Source: a virus. Taken from it: 22,747 nt of DNA. How positions within the stretch are numbered: the stretch's first letter is position 1; every line of letters begins with the position of its first letter. This document shows, in pieces, positions 1 to 7,768 of the stretch. Below the pieces are notes generated by a model that was given only the letters and a program-made list of their open reading frames with translations, was not told the origin of the DNA and did no database searches. The stretch covers positions 1-22,747 of the IMG/VR virus record IMGVR_UViG_3300033980_000156; one strand, given 5' to 3'. The position numbers and the translations under genes are program-made.

Positions 1-1675
1 GGCCCGAGTCGTTGTCAGCCTCGCCGGCGACAGCAATCGAAGCCTGCGCGCTCGCCGCCGTTCCGCTCGCGTTGGTCAGCGTGCTCTCAGTCCACGTGTC
101 TACGAACGTCGTCTTGTCGCCGTTGACCGTGAAGATGTTCAGGCACTCCAGCGAGCCTTCGACGATGCGCGAGCTTGTGCCGTCGATGACGTTCCCCGCC
201 GCGGTGACCGTGACGTTCGGGTCGACGGCGTCGAACACGATCTGCGCGCCGCCGAGGTAGACGCGCATGACGACAGCGCCCGTGTTGTTCGACGACGCAT
301 CGAGCAGGTTGTAGGCGTCGAAGCGCAGCGTGTAGTCGGTGTCGACCGCAGCCGTTACGACCTTGTCCGCGAGCAGCGTTTGCGACGGCGTGAATCGGTA
401 CAGCTGCGCGACCGCCGTTCCCGCGCCGTCGTTGATGCGGACAACGGCCGAGTAGCCGACGAAGTTACCCGTGTTCGTAACCGCGGGCTCAAGGCTCATC
501 GAGCCGCGCAGGCTGATACCTACCGCACGCTCCGCAGTGGGGTTCGTTGTGCCAGCCGCCCCGCCTTGCTGGAGCGACGAGAACCGAAACGTGATCGTGC
601 GATTTTGCGAGCGGCGATCGGTCGCGCGCCTCTGCGACGGCATGTACGAACCGCGCAGCGTTGTCGCGTTGCCCGTCGGTTCCGTGTCGGGCTTGACGTT
701 GATGCGATCGGTTAGGCCGCCGACCTTCGAGCGCCACAGCTTTTGATCGTAGGCCGCGACGCCGTGGAAGTCGCCGCACCATGACTGGAGCAGCGATCGA
801 CCGGTGAAGCCAGCCTTCGGCGTCGACTGCAACGCCGACAGCGGGAACGCGCGTTGCCACTCGTCACGCACGCGCACCGTAGAACCTTCGACAACCTCGA
901 AGCGCGAGCACTGCGCCGCGAAGTCGCCGCCCGTCACGGTAACCGCGCCGTTCATTGCGAAGCCGTAGCGCCCCGCGGTCGTGATCTTTGAGCCGGAGGT
1001 GTCCGTCACGTCGAAGACTTGCGTGTCCGTCGTGTCGCCGCCGCGTCGATAGCCTCCGCGCAGCCGAACGTCGGAGCCGCTAGCCGAAACGGTTAGGTAG
1101 ACCTCGCCCGAGCGTGACTTGAACAGCTCGTCGAAGTTCGACGCCGATAGAACCGACGATGTCGAGAACGTGGACGATTGCAGGATCGTCCGCGTCCCGC
1201 TGTTCACGCGAACCAAGTACCACGTGCACCCAAGGCCAGAGCCGTTGCCCAGCCAGCCGAAGAAGTAGCCGTTTTGGATTGCGCTGTGCGAGTTGGTCGC
1301 GCTCGTGTACGTCGAACCCGACACGCGGGCGCACACCATGCCGATCGTCATTCCGTTGTTCACGAGCGGAACGCCGGTGAGAACGCGCACGTTGAACGCC
1401 ATACGCACGGTGCCTTCGGCGTTCGATTCGAGCTGACGCCAGAGGTATCCAGACGGGTCGGTGCTAGGCGTCGCCGAGCTCGCGTCCGCACCCTGCGTCT
1501 TGGAGAACGCATCCGTCAAGTCCGAAGCGTTGACGGTGCTCGTGTAGCTGGACGAAACGGGATGCGCGAAGCTCGCGGCGCTCCACCACGCGGCCTTCAA
1601 GTACGCGGACGGCCAGTCGCCGTAGGCCGTAGAGCCCGCGGCGAAGTCATCCGAGGTAGGCCAGACGTGCGTCAT
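1..1675 (-). CDS. Distal tail / adsorption-type protein, LamG-like, C-terminus cut by the window edge
   Basis: An uninterrupted frame begins at the ATG whose complement is 1673-1675 and stays open to base 1, giving 558 visible residues with no stop. The start lies two bases after the tape-measure stop (TAG-GC-ATG), so the two genes are probably translationally coupled. The protein opens MTHVWPTSDDFAAG and is rich in Ser, Thr, Gly and aromatic residues in beta-strand-like runs. At least two regions look like concanavalin/LamG-type jelly-rolls: one around residues 60-200 and a second after about residue 300. I see no transmembrane segment, collagen repeat or protease motif. The gene directly after the tape measure usually encodes a distal-tail or tail-tip protein, so a role at the tail tip or in host binding is likely. 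The specific role is inference, and the fold assignment rests on composition and strand pattern only. Confidence 0.7.
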   Translation of the reverse strand, partial: MTHVWPTSDDFAAGSTAYGDWPSAYLKAAWWSAASFAHPVSSSYTSTVNASDLTDAFSKTQGADASSATPSTDPSGYLWRQLESNAEGTVRMAFNVRVLTGVPLVNNGMTIGMVCARVSGSTYTSATNSHSAIQNGYFFGWLGNGSGLGCTWYLVRVNSGTRTILQSSTFSTSSVLSASNFDELFKSRSGEVYLTVSASGSDVRLRGGYRRGGDTTDTQVFDVTDTSGSKITTAGRYGFAMNGAVTVTGGDFAAQCSRFEVVEGSTVRVRDEWQRAFPLSALQSTPKAGFTGRSLLQSWCGDFHGVAAYDQKLWRSKVGGLTDRINVKPDTEPTGNATTLRGSYMPSQRRATDRRSQNRTITFRFSSLQQGGAAGTTNPTAERAVGISLRGSMSLEPAVTNTGNFVGYSAVVRINDGAGTAVAQLYRFTPSQTLLADKVVTAAVDTDYTLRFDAYNLLDASSNNTGAVVMRVYLGGAQIVFDAVDPNVTVTAAGNVIDGTSSRIVEGSLECLNIFTVNGDKTTFVDTWTESTLTNASGTAASAQASIAVAGEADNDSG

Positions 1676-1677
1676 GC

Positions 1678-3318
1678 CTAGGCGTTTCCGACCGCGACGC
1701 GAAGGGCCCGGCTGCTGCCGTTGCTGATGCTGGACGCAAGCGCGCGCTGAATCACGGGCATCTGCGACAGGACCACGTCGGCCGCGCCGCGAGGATCGAG
1801 CGACGTGACGCTCAGCGAGACTTGGATTCCTGCGCCGCGCGAGGCCGCGAAGGATTGCCCGCCGCCTTGGATGCCGAGCGTTGAGAAGCCGCCGCTACCC
1901 AGCGAGATGGAGCCCGCCGCGCCGCCAGCCGCAACGCCAGCCCCGCCGGCCGCGCCGACGCCAGCGCCGGCCGCAGCCCCACCGAAGCCAAAGAAGCCGA
2001 GCACGCGCAGCGCCGCTTGTTGCGCAAGGATCTGCGCGCCGAGCTGGACGAACGAGCGCCCAAGGTCGCGCAACGTCGCTTGCCCCTGGATCGCCTGCGC
2101 GAAGAAGTTGGAGAGCGCGTTGAAGCTGCCGAGGACGACTTGGTCGCCGATGCTGCTACGGATCGCGTTGCCGAGGTTGTCGAAGGACTGTGCGGCCTGC
2201 TCGGCGAAACTGGCGATTTGCTGCGTTTGCTGAACGGCCTCGGTGAACTCCAGCGGCAGGAACTGCGATTGCTCGCGGCGGCGATTCTGTGCGACACGGC
2301 CGGCGACAGCACGGCGACGCGCGTTGGCTGCGTTGAACTCGGCGCTGAAGGTGGAGCCGGAGCCGCGCGACGAGCCGGAGCCGCCGGAACCGCTGGGAAT
2401 GAACTCGAAGCCGCGCGGGATCTCGAAGAACTCGGGCGCGGGCGGGCCGAACTGTTCTCCGGTGCGCAGCCGCTGTAGCGCTTGCTGTTGAATTCCGCGC
2501 TGGATCTCCGCCTCACGCTCCGCGATGTAGTTGGAGAATCGAAGGTTCTCGGCAAAGATTTCGACCTCGCGTGCGGCACTTTGCAGCCGATTGCGCAAGT
2601 CGTCCGTGACGGCCACAGGATCTTCGGCGCGACTGACAGCGCCAGTCCGTGGATCTTTCGTGAACGACAGGCGTTGGCGGCCCTCGGCCGCAAGCGCTTC
2701 GACGAGTACGCGGAGCGAATCGGCCCGCCCGATGACCTGCGCCTCTTGGTCAGGCGAAAGCCCTTGCGTTGAAATGAAGTTCTGCGGGATCGTAAGAGAA
2801 CCAGTCCCCAGTCGCAGGGCTGGAATGTCTATCCCCGGCCCGCGGGATGCCTGCTCGGCGGCCTCGCGCGCCCGGCGCAGTGCGTCCCAACCCGCGGCGG
2901 TCTGCTTGAGGACTTCCTGCTCACGAATCAGCTTTTCCTCGTAAGCCGTAATTCCAAGCGCGTCGCGAAGAGCCTCGGCTGCCGCCTCCGCCGCCTTACT
3001 GACGAGGTCCAACGCCGACGAGAACCCGGCGACCTTTGCCACGACGTCGGCCGCAAAGATGCCGATAGCGGCCTTGCCGAGCGCCTCAAACTTCTTTTGC
3101 GCAACGTCGGCAAAGTCGATCGCCTTCTTTTTCGTCGCGTCGATGCTCGCCCCGGCGTTCGACACGCCAGCCGAGAGCTTCGACGCCGAATCGTCGACCC
3201 GGTCAAACCCCGCCTTCGCCGTCGTAGCGAAGTTGCCGACAGCCTTGTCGGCCTTTTGCAGCGCAGGCGTCAGCTCGTCGCGGACGGATACGTCGATGAT
3301 GAGTTTTTCGTCAGCCAC
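1678..3318 (-). CDS. Tail tape measure protein (546 aa)
   Basis: Tape measure proteins fill the tail tube lumen, set tail length and take part in DNA delivery. This 546-residue protein fits in order, composition and position. It begins VADEKLIIDVSVRDELTPAL, an N-terminal pattern common in short tape measures ('D.S..LTPAL.KA'). Long Ala/Gln/Glu-rich helices occupy about residues 15-110 and 190-400. A hydrophobic Gly/Ala-rich stretch near residues 425-480 could be a membrane-active segment. It directly follows the G/GT chaperone pair, the standard arrangement. The start is a GTG at 3316-3318 that overlaps the end of the GT reading frame by eight bases, with GAGGAA about ten bases upstream. The length is short for the family, predicting a short tail if the usual length rule holds. 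Confidence 0.9.
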   Translation of the reverse strand: MADEKLIIDVSVRDELTPALQKADKAVGNFATTAKAGFDRVDDSASKLSAGVSNAGASIDATKKKAIDFADVAQKKFEALGKAAIGIFAADVVAKVAGFSSALDLVSKAAEAAAEALRDALGITAYEEKLIREQEVLKQTAAGWDALRRAREAAEQASRGPGIDIPALRLGTGSLTIPQNFISTQGLSPDQEAQVIGRADSLRVLVEALAAEGRQRLSFTKDPRTGAVSRAEDPVAVTDDLRNRLQSAAREVEIFAENLRFSNYIAEREAEIQRGIQQQALQRLRTGEQFGPPAPEFFEIPRGFEFIPSGSGGSGSSRGSGSTFSAEFNAANARRRAVAGRVAQNRRREQSQFLPLEFTEAVQQTQQIASFAEQAAQSFDNLGNAIRSSIGDQVVLGSFNALSNFFAQAIQGQATLRDLGRSFVQLGAQILAQQAALRVLGFFGFGGAAAGAGVGAAGGAGVAAGGAAGSISLGSGGFSTLGIQGGGQSFAASRGAGIQVSLSVTSLDPRGAADVVLSQMPVIQRALASSISNGSSRALRVAVGNA

Positions 3319-4071
3319 GCTTCATCGCTTCCTCGCGCTTGCGGCGCTCTCGTTCGATTGTCGATCGCTCGGCGTTGATGACGTCACACGCGCGCGCGAA
3401 AAGCTCCGGCTGGTCCGACCATCCGCCAGCGTTCGGCAGGATTCCGCTTTCGAGCATGTGGTAGCTAGATAGCGCTTCCGCCACGTCATCGCTCGCATGG
3501 CTGTTCGGGCAGCGGCGCAAGAACTCGAAGCCCTTGCCGTCGCAGGCTTCGCAGTCACGCGAGGAGCCGTGGCACTTTGAGCAAGTGATCCGAAGGACCG
3601 GCCGCGGCGCAGGCTTGTCGCAGCCCCACTCTTCCCTGAGCGCCGGGTCACGGTGGCAGCTCGGGCAGCGAGGCTTGACAGTGTCGTCCCAAAGCCCACG
3701 CGCGACCGCCCTTAGTTTCCCACGTCGGCCTCGGACAGCGCGCGCTCGATCTCCGGCGAGAAGGCGAGTTCCTCGCGGTCCTTCTCGGGGATGCGCGACA
3801 GAGTCTCTTCCGTCGCGAGGCCGGCCTGGTCCTTTTTGAACTCGGCCGGATGCCCGTTCGCTTCGAGCAGGTTTTCCCAGCCGGCGAGCGTGTAGCGAAG
3901 CTGCGCGATGATTGCATCGAAGCCGCTTTCCTTGAACGCCTGAGCGACCGCGCGGCCGCCTGCGATCGAACGCGGCTTGAGGATGTAGACGGTCTGCTTT
4001 TCCTTGGGAAGCGCGCGCTCGCGCGAGACCACGTAGCGAACCGTCTTTGCGTAGTTGACTGCGATTGCCAT
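3311..4071 (-). CDS. Tail assembly chaperone GT, made by -1 frameshift (253 aa)
   Basis: This is the long form of the tail chaperone, equivalent in layout to lambda gpGT. Ribosomes read the 119-aa G frame and slip -1 on GGGAAAC (3715-3721). They then continue at CTA (3713-3715) for 134 codons to the TGA at 3311-3313, giving 253 residues. The extension frame has no ATG, GTG or TTG from the slip site until the TTG at 3518-3520, which lies after most of its cysteines. Its conserved-looking part is therefore reachable only by frameshifting. The extension carries CPSC, CSKC and CEAC pairs plus single Cys residues, and CEACDGKG resembles a DnaJ-type zinc-finger repeat. It ends in a charged helix (ERERRKREEAMKRG). 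In lambda the T domain is needed to load tail tube subunits onto the tape measure; the same role is inferred here. I read the fusion frame by hand. Confidence 0.82.
3671..3721 (-). promoter_or_regulatory. Programmed -1 ribosomal frameshift site: slippery heptamer plus downstream stem
   Basis: On the minus strand the G frame ends GTG GGA AAC TAA, so bases 3721 to 3715 read G GGA AAC. That is an exact X-XXY-YYZ heptamer in the correct phase, followed at once by the stop. Lambda uses the closely similar GGGAAAG. Two nested stems can be drawn downstream. GGGCTT (3692-3697) pairs with AAGCCT (3671-3676), and an outer GGGCGG (3706-3711) pairs with CTGCCC (3663-3668), starting three bases after the heptamer. 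The heptamer and its phase are seen directly. Pairing was done by eye, and its stimulatory role is inferred. Confidence 0.8.
3712..4071 (-). CDS. Tail assembly chaperone G (119 aa)
   Basis: Short form of the tail chaperone, ending at the TAA (3712-3714) immediately after the slippery heptamer. It is a mixed helical, charged protein, starting MAIAVNYAKTVRYVVSRERA and ending ALSEADVGN. It lies between the tail tube and tape measure genes, where lambda-type phages carry G and GT. The ATG (4069-4071) has a strong ribosome binding site, GGAGGG, nine bases upstream (4081-4086). Sequence alone would not identify it, because these chaperones are very divergent. The call depends on position, size and the frameshift signal. 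Confidence 0.82.
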   Translation of the reverse strand: MAIAVNYAKTVRYVVSRERALPKEKQTVYILKPRSIAGGRAVAQAFKESGFDAIIAQLRYTLAGWENLLEANGHPAEFKKDQAGLATEETLSRIPEKDREELAFSPEIERALSEADVGN

Positions 4072-4099
4072 GCGTTGCGGCCCTCCGGTGCCGCGGGTA

Positions 4100-5524
4100 C
4101 TAGGCGGTGATGTAGGCGATGAGCAGATCGTTGCGCGCGTTGGGGGAGTCGCCCACGTTCGCCATCGAGCCGCCCGTCATCTGGAAAGCAAGCTCTTCGG
4201 TGCGGATGCCGTTGCGGTCTCCGACAGTCACGCCCGTCGTGCGCAGGCCCGGCACCTGATGGACGAACTGGTTGCCCAGCGTCGAGCCCACCGTGAACTT
4301 GAGCGCGCCGACCTTGTTGTCTTTGAAGTTGGTGATGGCCGGGTAGCTCGCTTCGAGGTCGGCCTCGGGGTCGATGCTGCCAGAGCCCGAGCGGCCAACG
4401 ATCATGTACTCGCGCACGCCGCTGGACGCCGATGCGTCATCGCGCGAAGCCAGCGTGTTGTTCGCGTTGAGCGTGATGGCCGAGAAGCGCGCCGCGTAAC
4501 TGCCCGCGGTGCCTTCGGTGCGCAGTTCGACGGACGCGCCGAGCATCGTCGGCGGGATCTCGTCTTCGTAGGTGATGCCGGTCAGCTGCGACGTGTCCGC
4601 AATCGCGCCGAACGCGCCGCGGAACTCGAAGCCCATCGTGACGGGCTCGCCAACGCGCGCCGACAGCGTGAACGTGCCGCGCATACCGATTGCGGTCTTG
4701 CGCTTGCCGTCTTCGTACAGCGCGCACGTGAGCGTCGGCATGTCCTCCTGCGCGATGGCCGAAGCCGTGCCGATTGACGTGCTCGGGAGGGCCGTCAGCG
4801 TCTCGCCTGAGCTGTAGATCTTGGCGTTGCGAACGCGGATCTTCGCCGTACCGCCAGAGCCGGTAGCGTTGATCGACTCGATAACGCCAATCGCTCCCGA
4901 CGTGCCGCCGGAGATGACGTCTCCAACCGCGGGGTCCGTTCCGCTGTAGGTGACCGTGACAGTGTCGAAGTCAACCGGACGCCAGCCGAAACCCGCCGCG
5001 GTGTTCGCGTCCGTGCTCGGAGTCGCGGTCGCGCCAGACGTTCCGCCCGTCCAGACGCCCGAGTTGTTTTCTGATCCGACGACGTCGTAGACGTAAAGCG
5101 TCGTCGTTCCGGTGTAGGTGTCCATGAACACCTTTGCCGTCGCGCTGGTCCCGGTCTGCGTGATCGTCTCGCCGTGACGGAACGGCCCGCCGGTCACTGC
5201 GCCGATGGTGACCTTGTAGAGCGTCTCGACTCGGTAGCCGCACGCCTTCATGAACTTCGACCACGTCGGCTCGGTCGACGAGCTGTGGCCGGCCTCTTCG
5301 ATCGAGAACGTCAGCGTGGCGTCCTGCCGACCGCTCAGGCCGGGAACAGGCGTCAGCGTCTCGCGCTTGATGCGCCGGTCGAACGTCGGGAAGTCGAACG
5401 CCATGCGCGCATCAATGAGCTGATGCTTCGCGTTCGCAGCGCTGTAGACGCCCGTGTCCAGCGTGCCGGGGACGTCCTCAATCTTGGCGGCGAGAACAAG
5501 CCGATTGGTGAGTGATCCAGACAT
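4100..5524 (-). CDS. Major tail tube protein with two inserted beta-repeats (474 aa)
   Basis: Major tail protein, forming the stacked rings of the tail tube. Support is position (after the tail terminator, before G/GT), the N-terminus MSGSLTNRLVLAAKIEDVPG, which is typical of tube proteins that open with a short conserved strand, and an overall beta-rich composition. It is long for a tube protein. The excess lies at about residues 108-170 and 197-258, where two related Gly/Thr-rich modules carry GTSATA/GTSGATA and GGTSGAIG motifs, so these probably project from the tube as surface domains. The remaining core (residues 1-105 and about 260-474) is of normal tube size. The ATG at 5522-5524 follows the preceding stop by two bases (TAG-CC-ATG), with no clear Shine-Dalgarno, suggesting coupling. 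Confidence 0.85.
   Translation of the reverse strand: MSGSLTNRLVLAAKIEDVPGTLDTGVYSAANAKHQLIDARMAFDFPTFDRRIKRETLTPVPGLSGRQDATLTFSIEEAGHSSSTEPTWSKFMKACGYRVETLYKVTIGAVTGGPFRHGETITQTGTSATAKVFMDTYTGTTTLYVYDVVGSENNSGVWTGGTSGATATPSTDANTAAGFGWRPVDFDTVTVTYSGTDPAVGDVISGGTSGAIGVIESINATGSGGTAKIRVRNAKIYSSGETLTALPSTSIGTASAIAQEDMPTLTCALYEDGKRKTAIGMRGTFTLSARVGEPVTMGFEFRGAFGAIADTSQLTGITYEDEIPPTMLGASVELRTEGTAGSYAARFSAITLNANNTLASRDDASASSGVREYMIVGRSGSGSIDPEADLEASYPAITNFKDNKVGALKFTVGSTLGNQFVHQVPGLRTTGVTVGDRNGIRTEELAFQMTGGSMANVGDSPNARNDLLIAYITA
4751..5203 (-). repeat. Two divergent ~60-residue modules inside the tail tube protein
   Basis: Residues 108-170 (bases 5015-5203) and 197-258 (bases 4751-4936) share a pattern of G-[ED]-x-I near the start, then GTS(G)A, an acidic/aliphatic strand pair, and a second GTSGA or GTASA at the end. 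The similarity is at protein level only; I see no DNA-level repeat. Such modules are known as surface insertions in phage structural proteins. Confidence 0.5.
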
Positions 5525-5526
5525 GG

Positions 5527-5994
5527 CTAGGTGGCGGTGTTGGGGTCGTCGTACAGGTGGCGGAAGTGAATCAGCACGGTGAGGTCGACGCTTGGGTTAG
5601 CGCCGCCCTCCTCAACTCCTAGCGCAGCCTCTTGGCTCTCGATCCGCGTCCAGCAGGCAAGCCCGCCGCGCGTCGTGTCCGCCAATAAAGCCTTGCGCAC
5701 GTCGGCGGCAAGCCAGTTGACGCTCTCGAAGCCGGATTCCCGGTCGAGGACAACGCCGCGAATGGTCAGCCGCATATCGCCGGTCAGCCGGTTTGAGACG
5801 TTGTCGCGCCACGTGATCGTTGGCACGCCGATCAAGAGCAGCGGGAACTCGCGGAACTCAAGCATTCCCGTAGGCCGAATACGCTCGACTCGCGCGATCG
5901 TGTAGCGGTAGTTCGGCGTGGCGATGCCTTCGAGCGTCGTCTTGACGTTGTCGAGGATGGCCTCGTCAACCGGCGTCCCTGTCGGGTACGGCAT
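5527..5994 (-). CDS. Putative tail terminator / tail completion protein (155 aa)
   Basis: A 155-residue protein starting MPYPTGTPVDEAILDNVKT. The order helix, strand, helix, then beta strands (residues 28-110) and a final strand (VDLTVLIHFRHLYDD) matches gpU-like tail terminators, which cap the tail tube and join it to the neck. The position directly upstream of the tail tube gene supports this. The ATG at 5992-5994 has a strong GAGGAGG Shine-Dalgarno ten bases upstream, lying within the last codons of the preceding gene. The stop and start are two bases apart. A neck or head-closure role is the main alternative. Confidence 0.6.
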   Translation of the reverse strand: MPYPTGTPVDEAILDNVKTTLEGIATPNYRYTIARVERIRPTGMLEFREFPLLLIGVPTITWRDNVSNRLTGDMRLTIRGVVLDRESGFESVNWLAADVRKALLADTTRGGLACWTRIESQEAALGVEEGGANPSVDLTVLIHFRHLYDDPNTAT

Positions 5995-5996
5995 GG

Positions 5997-6326
5997 CTAG
6001 AGAACCTCCTCAAGTTCCAGCGCGATCGAGGCGTGCATGTACGTCGACAGCGACAGATCGGGCCGCTCGGCGAACCGGACGCGCACGGCGTTACCGTCGG
6101 GGTCGGTCCAGTCCATCGCGAGCACTGCGCCGTTTTCGTCCCACGCCTCGCGCACGAGTTCGTAGACGCCGCGCGGGGCGACGGGCCAGTTGAGCCGCCA
6201 GCGCCGCAGCTTGCGCTCGGACACGCGACGCCGAAGCACCGCGCCGTCAGCCGCGCTTGACTGATAGGCGCGCTGTGCGTCGCGCGTCTCGATGTCGAAG
6301 CCCAGCGGTAGCGCCAGCGTGCTCAC
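5997..6326 (-). CDS. Small tail/neck protein, gpM or DUF2460-like pattern (109 aa)
   Basis: A 109-residue beta-rich protein. The spacing of RRRVSERKLRRWRLNW, then a helix, then MDWTDPDGNAVRVRF and a terminal LELEEVL recalls the lambda minor tail protein M family, in which an arginine-flanked W-x-L strand precedes a 'F.W..P' strand and an 'EV' end. The position, between the gp10-like gene and the tail terminator, is not where gpM normally lies, so it could instead be a neck protein with a similar fold. The start is GTG at 6324-6326, overlapping the previous stop as GTGA, with GAGGGG close upstream. No catalytic motif is seen. Confidence 0.4.
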   Translation of the reverse strand: MSTLALPLGFDIETRDAQRAYQSSAADGAVLRRRVSERKLRRWRLNWPVAPRGVYELVREAWDENGAVLAMDWTDPDGNAVRVRFAERPDLSLSTYMHASIALELEEVL

Positions 6327-6949
6327 GCGCCCCTCGCTTGCTGGACGATGCGACGCGCGGTCGCGTCAAGGATCGACCGGCGTTGGCTGGCGTTCTCCCG
6401 CCAAGTGCGATACCAGCCGAGGTTGCCGTGGATGCGGACGCTTGTAACGAGCTTCCATAGAAGCGCGAGCTTCCCGCCTGCGCCTTGGCGCTCCGCAATG
6501 AACAGCCCGCCCTTCTTCGACTTGAAGACGAACGTGTCCGCTCCGCTCGCGCGGTAGGCTCCAGCGCCGCCGGCATACTTGCCCTTGATCGTTCCCGACG
6601 CCGTCTTGGTCGCGTCCAGCGGGACGGTCAGGAACTTCTTGGCCTTCGGGCGAATGATGCCGCCGCGCTCTTGGATGTCGGCGTACTTGACTCCCGCCAC
6701 GAAAACGCGCGTGCGAATCCCGCCGATCCCGCCGACCTGCCGCGTCTCCGTCGTGAATCGGTCGCGCAGGAACCCCGTGCGAGTCTTGACGAGGCCCGCG
6801 CCGTCGCCGCGCATCCGCTGCGCCATCGACGTAACGTGCTCCTCGCCCATGCGCTTGGACGCGATGACAAGCTCGCGCTCCACGATCGTGGGCAAGCGCC
6901 CGAGCATCCGGCGCAGTCCATCGTCGACCACTCGCGCGTTGACGTTCAC
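6323..6949 (-). CDS. HK97 gp10-like neck / minor tail protein (208 aa)
   Basis: A basic 208-residue protein whose centre carries YADIQERGGIIRPKAKKFLTVPL-like spacing. The 'E-x-G-G-x-I-x-P-K-x-x-K-x-L-x-x-P' signature is typical of HK97 gp10-family and related neck or minor tail proteins. It begins with a helical segment (residues 1-45) and ends with a helix rich in Arg. It lies directly after the gp6-like connector, as expected for this family. Its GTG start (6947-6949) overlaps the connector stop as GTGA. These proteins are thought to act at the head-tail junction or in tail completion; the exact role is unsettled even in model phages. Confidence 0.65.
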   Translation of the reverse strand: MNVNARVVDDGLRRMLGRLPTIVERELVIASKRMGEEHVTSMAQRMRGDGAGLVKTRTGFLRDRFTTETRQVGGIGGIRTRVFVAGVKYADIQERGGIIRPKAKKFLTVPLDATKTASGTIKGKYAGGAGAYRASGADTFVFKSKKGGLFIAERQGAGGKLALLWKLVTSVRIHGNLGWYRTWRENASQRRSILDATARRIVQQARGA

Positions 6950-7761
6950 CGCAGGAACACCCGTCGATGGCCGGCGAGCGCCTGCTTCGAGCTCTCCAGC
7001 ATTCCGAGCGCTTCGTCGAACGCGGTCGAGCCGGCGTCACTCGTGACGTTTCCGCCCGGCGTGTTGCGCCGGTTGTATTCGTAGGCGCACTGGATGTCGG
7101 CCGCGCGCGCGATGTCTGGATAGGTCGCGACGAAGTCGGCCGTGTCGTCAGCCATACCGCCGACGTAGACAACCTGGACGTAACCGGGACGCCGACGATC
7201 GTTCAGCGGCATCTCGATCAGGAAGCGCACAAGGCCCGCCGCCGAGTCCTCCAGGACGTACAGGTCCGAACTCATCGCCGTGGTTCCAGCGAAGTCGCTC
7301 GGGTGCGATGCGTACTTGATCGACGTAATCGACGAGACGGGCGCGGCGTCGAGCGTTACGACCGTCGAAAGCTGCGCCAGCGGAAACGTCTTTGTGTTGG
7401 TAGTCCTCAACACCTGCCGACGCATGTAGCGCTCGAAGCGGCTCGACACGTCGGAGATGATCTGCCCGATTAGCGAATCGTATGCGCTCGTTGAAAAGCC
7501 GCCGAGCGTGCTCTTGACGCGCGTGAGTGTGGTTAGGTCCATGCTGTAGACGGCCTCTGCCCAGTCGAGATAGATGCGGGTTACGCCGTCGCTGTCGAGC
7601 ACAAACGGGCGCGCGGTGGGCGGCAGTCCCGTAGGGTCGAAGTCGACCGTGATCTCCGTAGTTCCGTCCGAGTCAAGGACGGTCAGCGTGTCGCCGCCGT
7701 CGACTGCGACGTGCGCAATCGAGCCGTCCGAGCGCCGAACCGGAACCTTGTAGATGGTCAC
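6946..7761 (-). CDS. Head-tail connector, HK97 gp6-like (271 aa)
   Basis: Connector protein of the gp6/gp15 type, forming the ring that attaches below the portal. The diagnostic part is residues about 75-271: an LTTLTRVKSTLGG-type helix start, a second helix SLIGQIISDVSSRFERYMRR, then a beta section and C-terminal helices (PDIARAADIQCAYEYNRR). The first 75 residues form an extra beta-rich N-terminal domain (VTIYKVPVRRSDGSI onward) that typical gp6 proteins lack. I place the start at GTG 7759-7761, eight bases past the upstream stop, with GGAG ten bases before it. The frame is open further upstream, but that part overlaps the preceding gene and reads as Arg/Ser-rich noise. Confidence 0.75.
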   Translation of the reverse strand: MTIYKVPVRRSDGSIAHVAVDGGDTLTVLDSDGTTEITVDFDPTGLPPTARPFVLDSDGVTRIYLDWAEAVYSMDLTTLTRVKSTLGGFSTSAYDSLIGQIISDVSSRFERYMRRQVLRTTNTKTFPLAQLSTVVTLDAAPVSSITSIKYASHPSDFAGTTAMSSDLYVLEDSAAGLVRFLIEMPLNDRRRPGYVQVVYVGGMADDTADFVATYPDIARAADIQCAYEYNRRNTPGGNVTSDAGSTAFDEALGMLESSKQALAGHRRVFLR

Positions 7762-7768
7762 CGCGGCG

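Noticed and set aside
1678-1700. Alternative that the left-edge gene and the tape measure are one frame broken by an error.
   Set aside because: The tape measure ends with a clean stop and the next gene starts two bases later in good coupling distance, as at other junctions here.
3322-3699. A 125-codon minus-strand frame in the T-extension region.
   Set aside because: It reads as Ser/Arg/Ala noise in another phase; the frame reached by -1 slippage has the ordered Cys pairs and runs to the tape-measure start.
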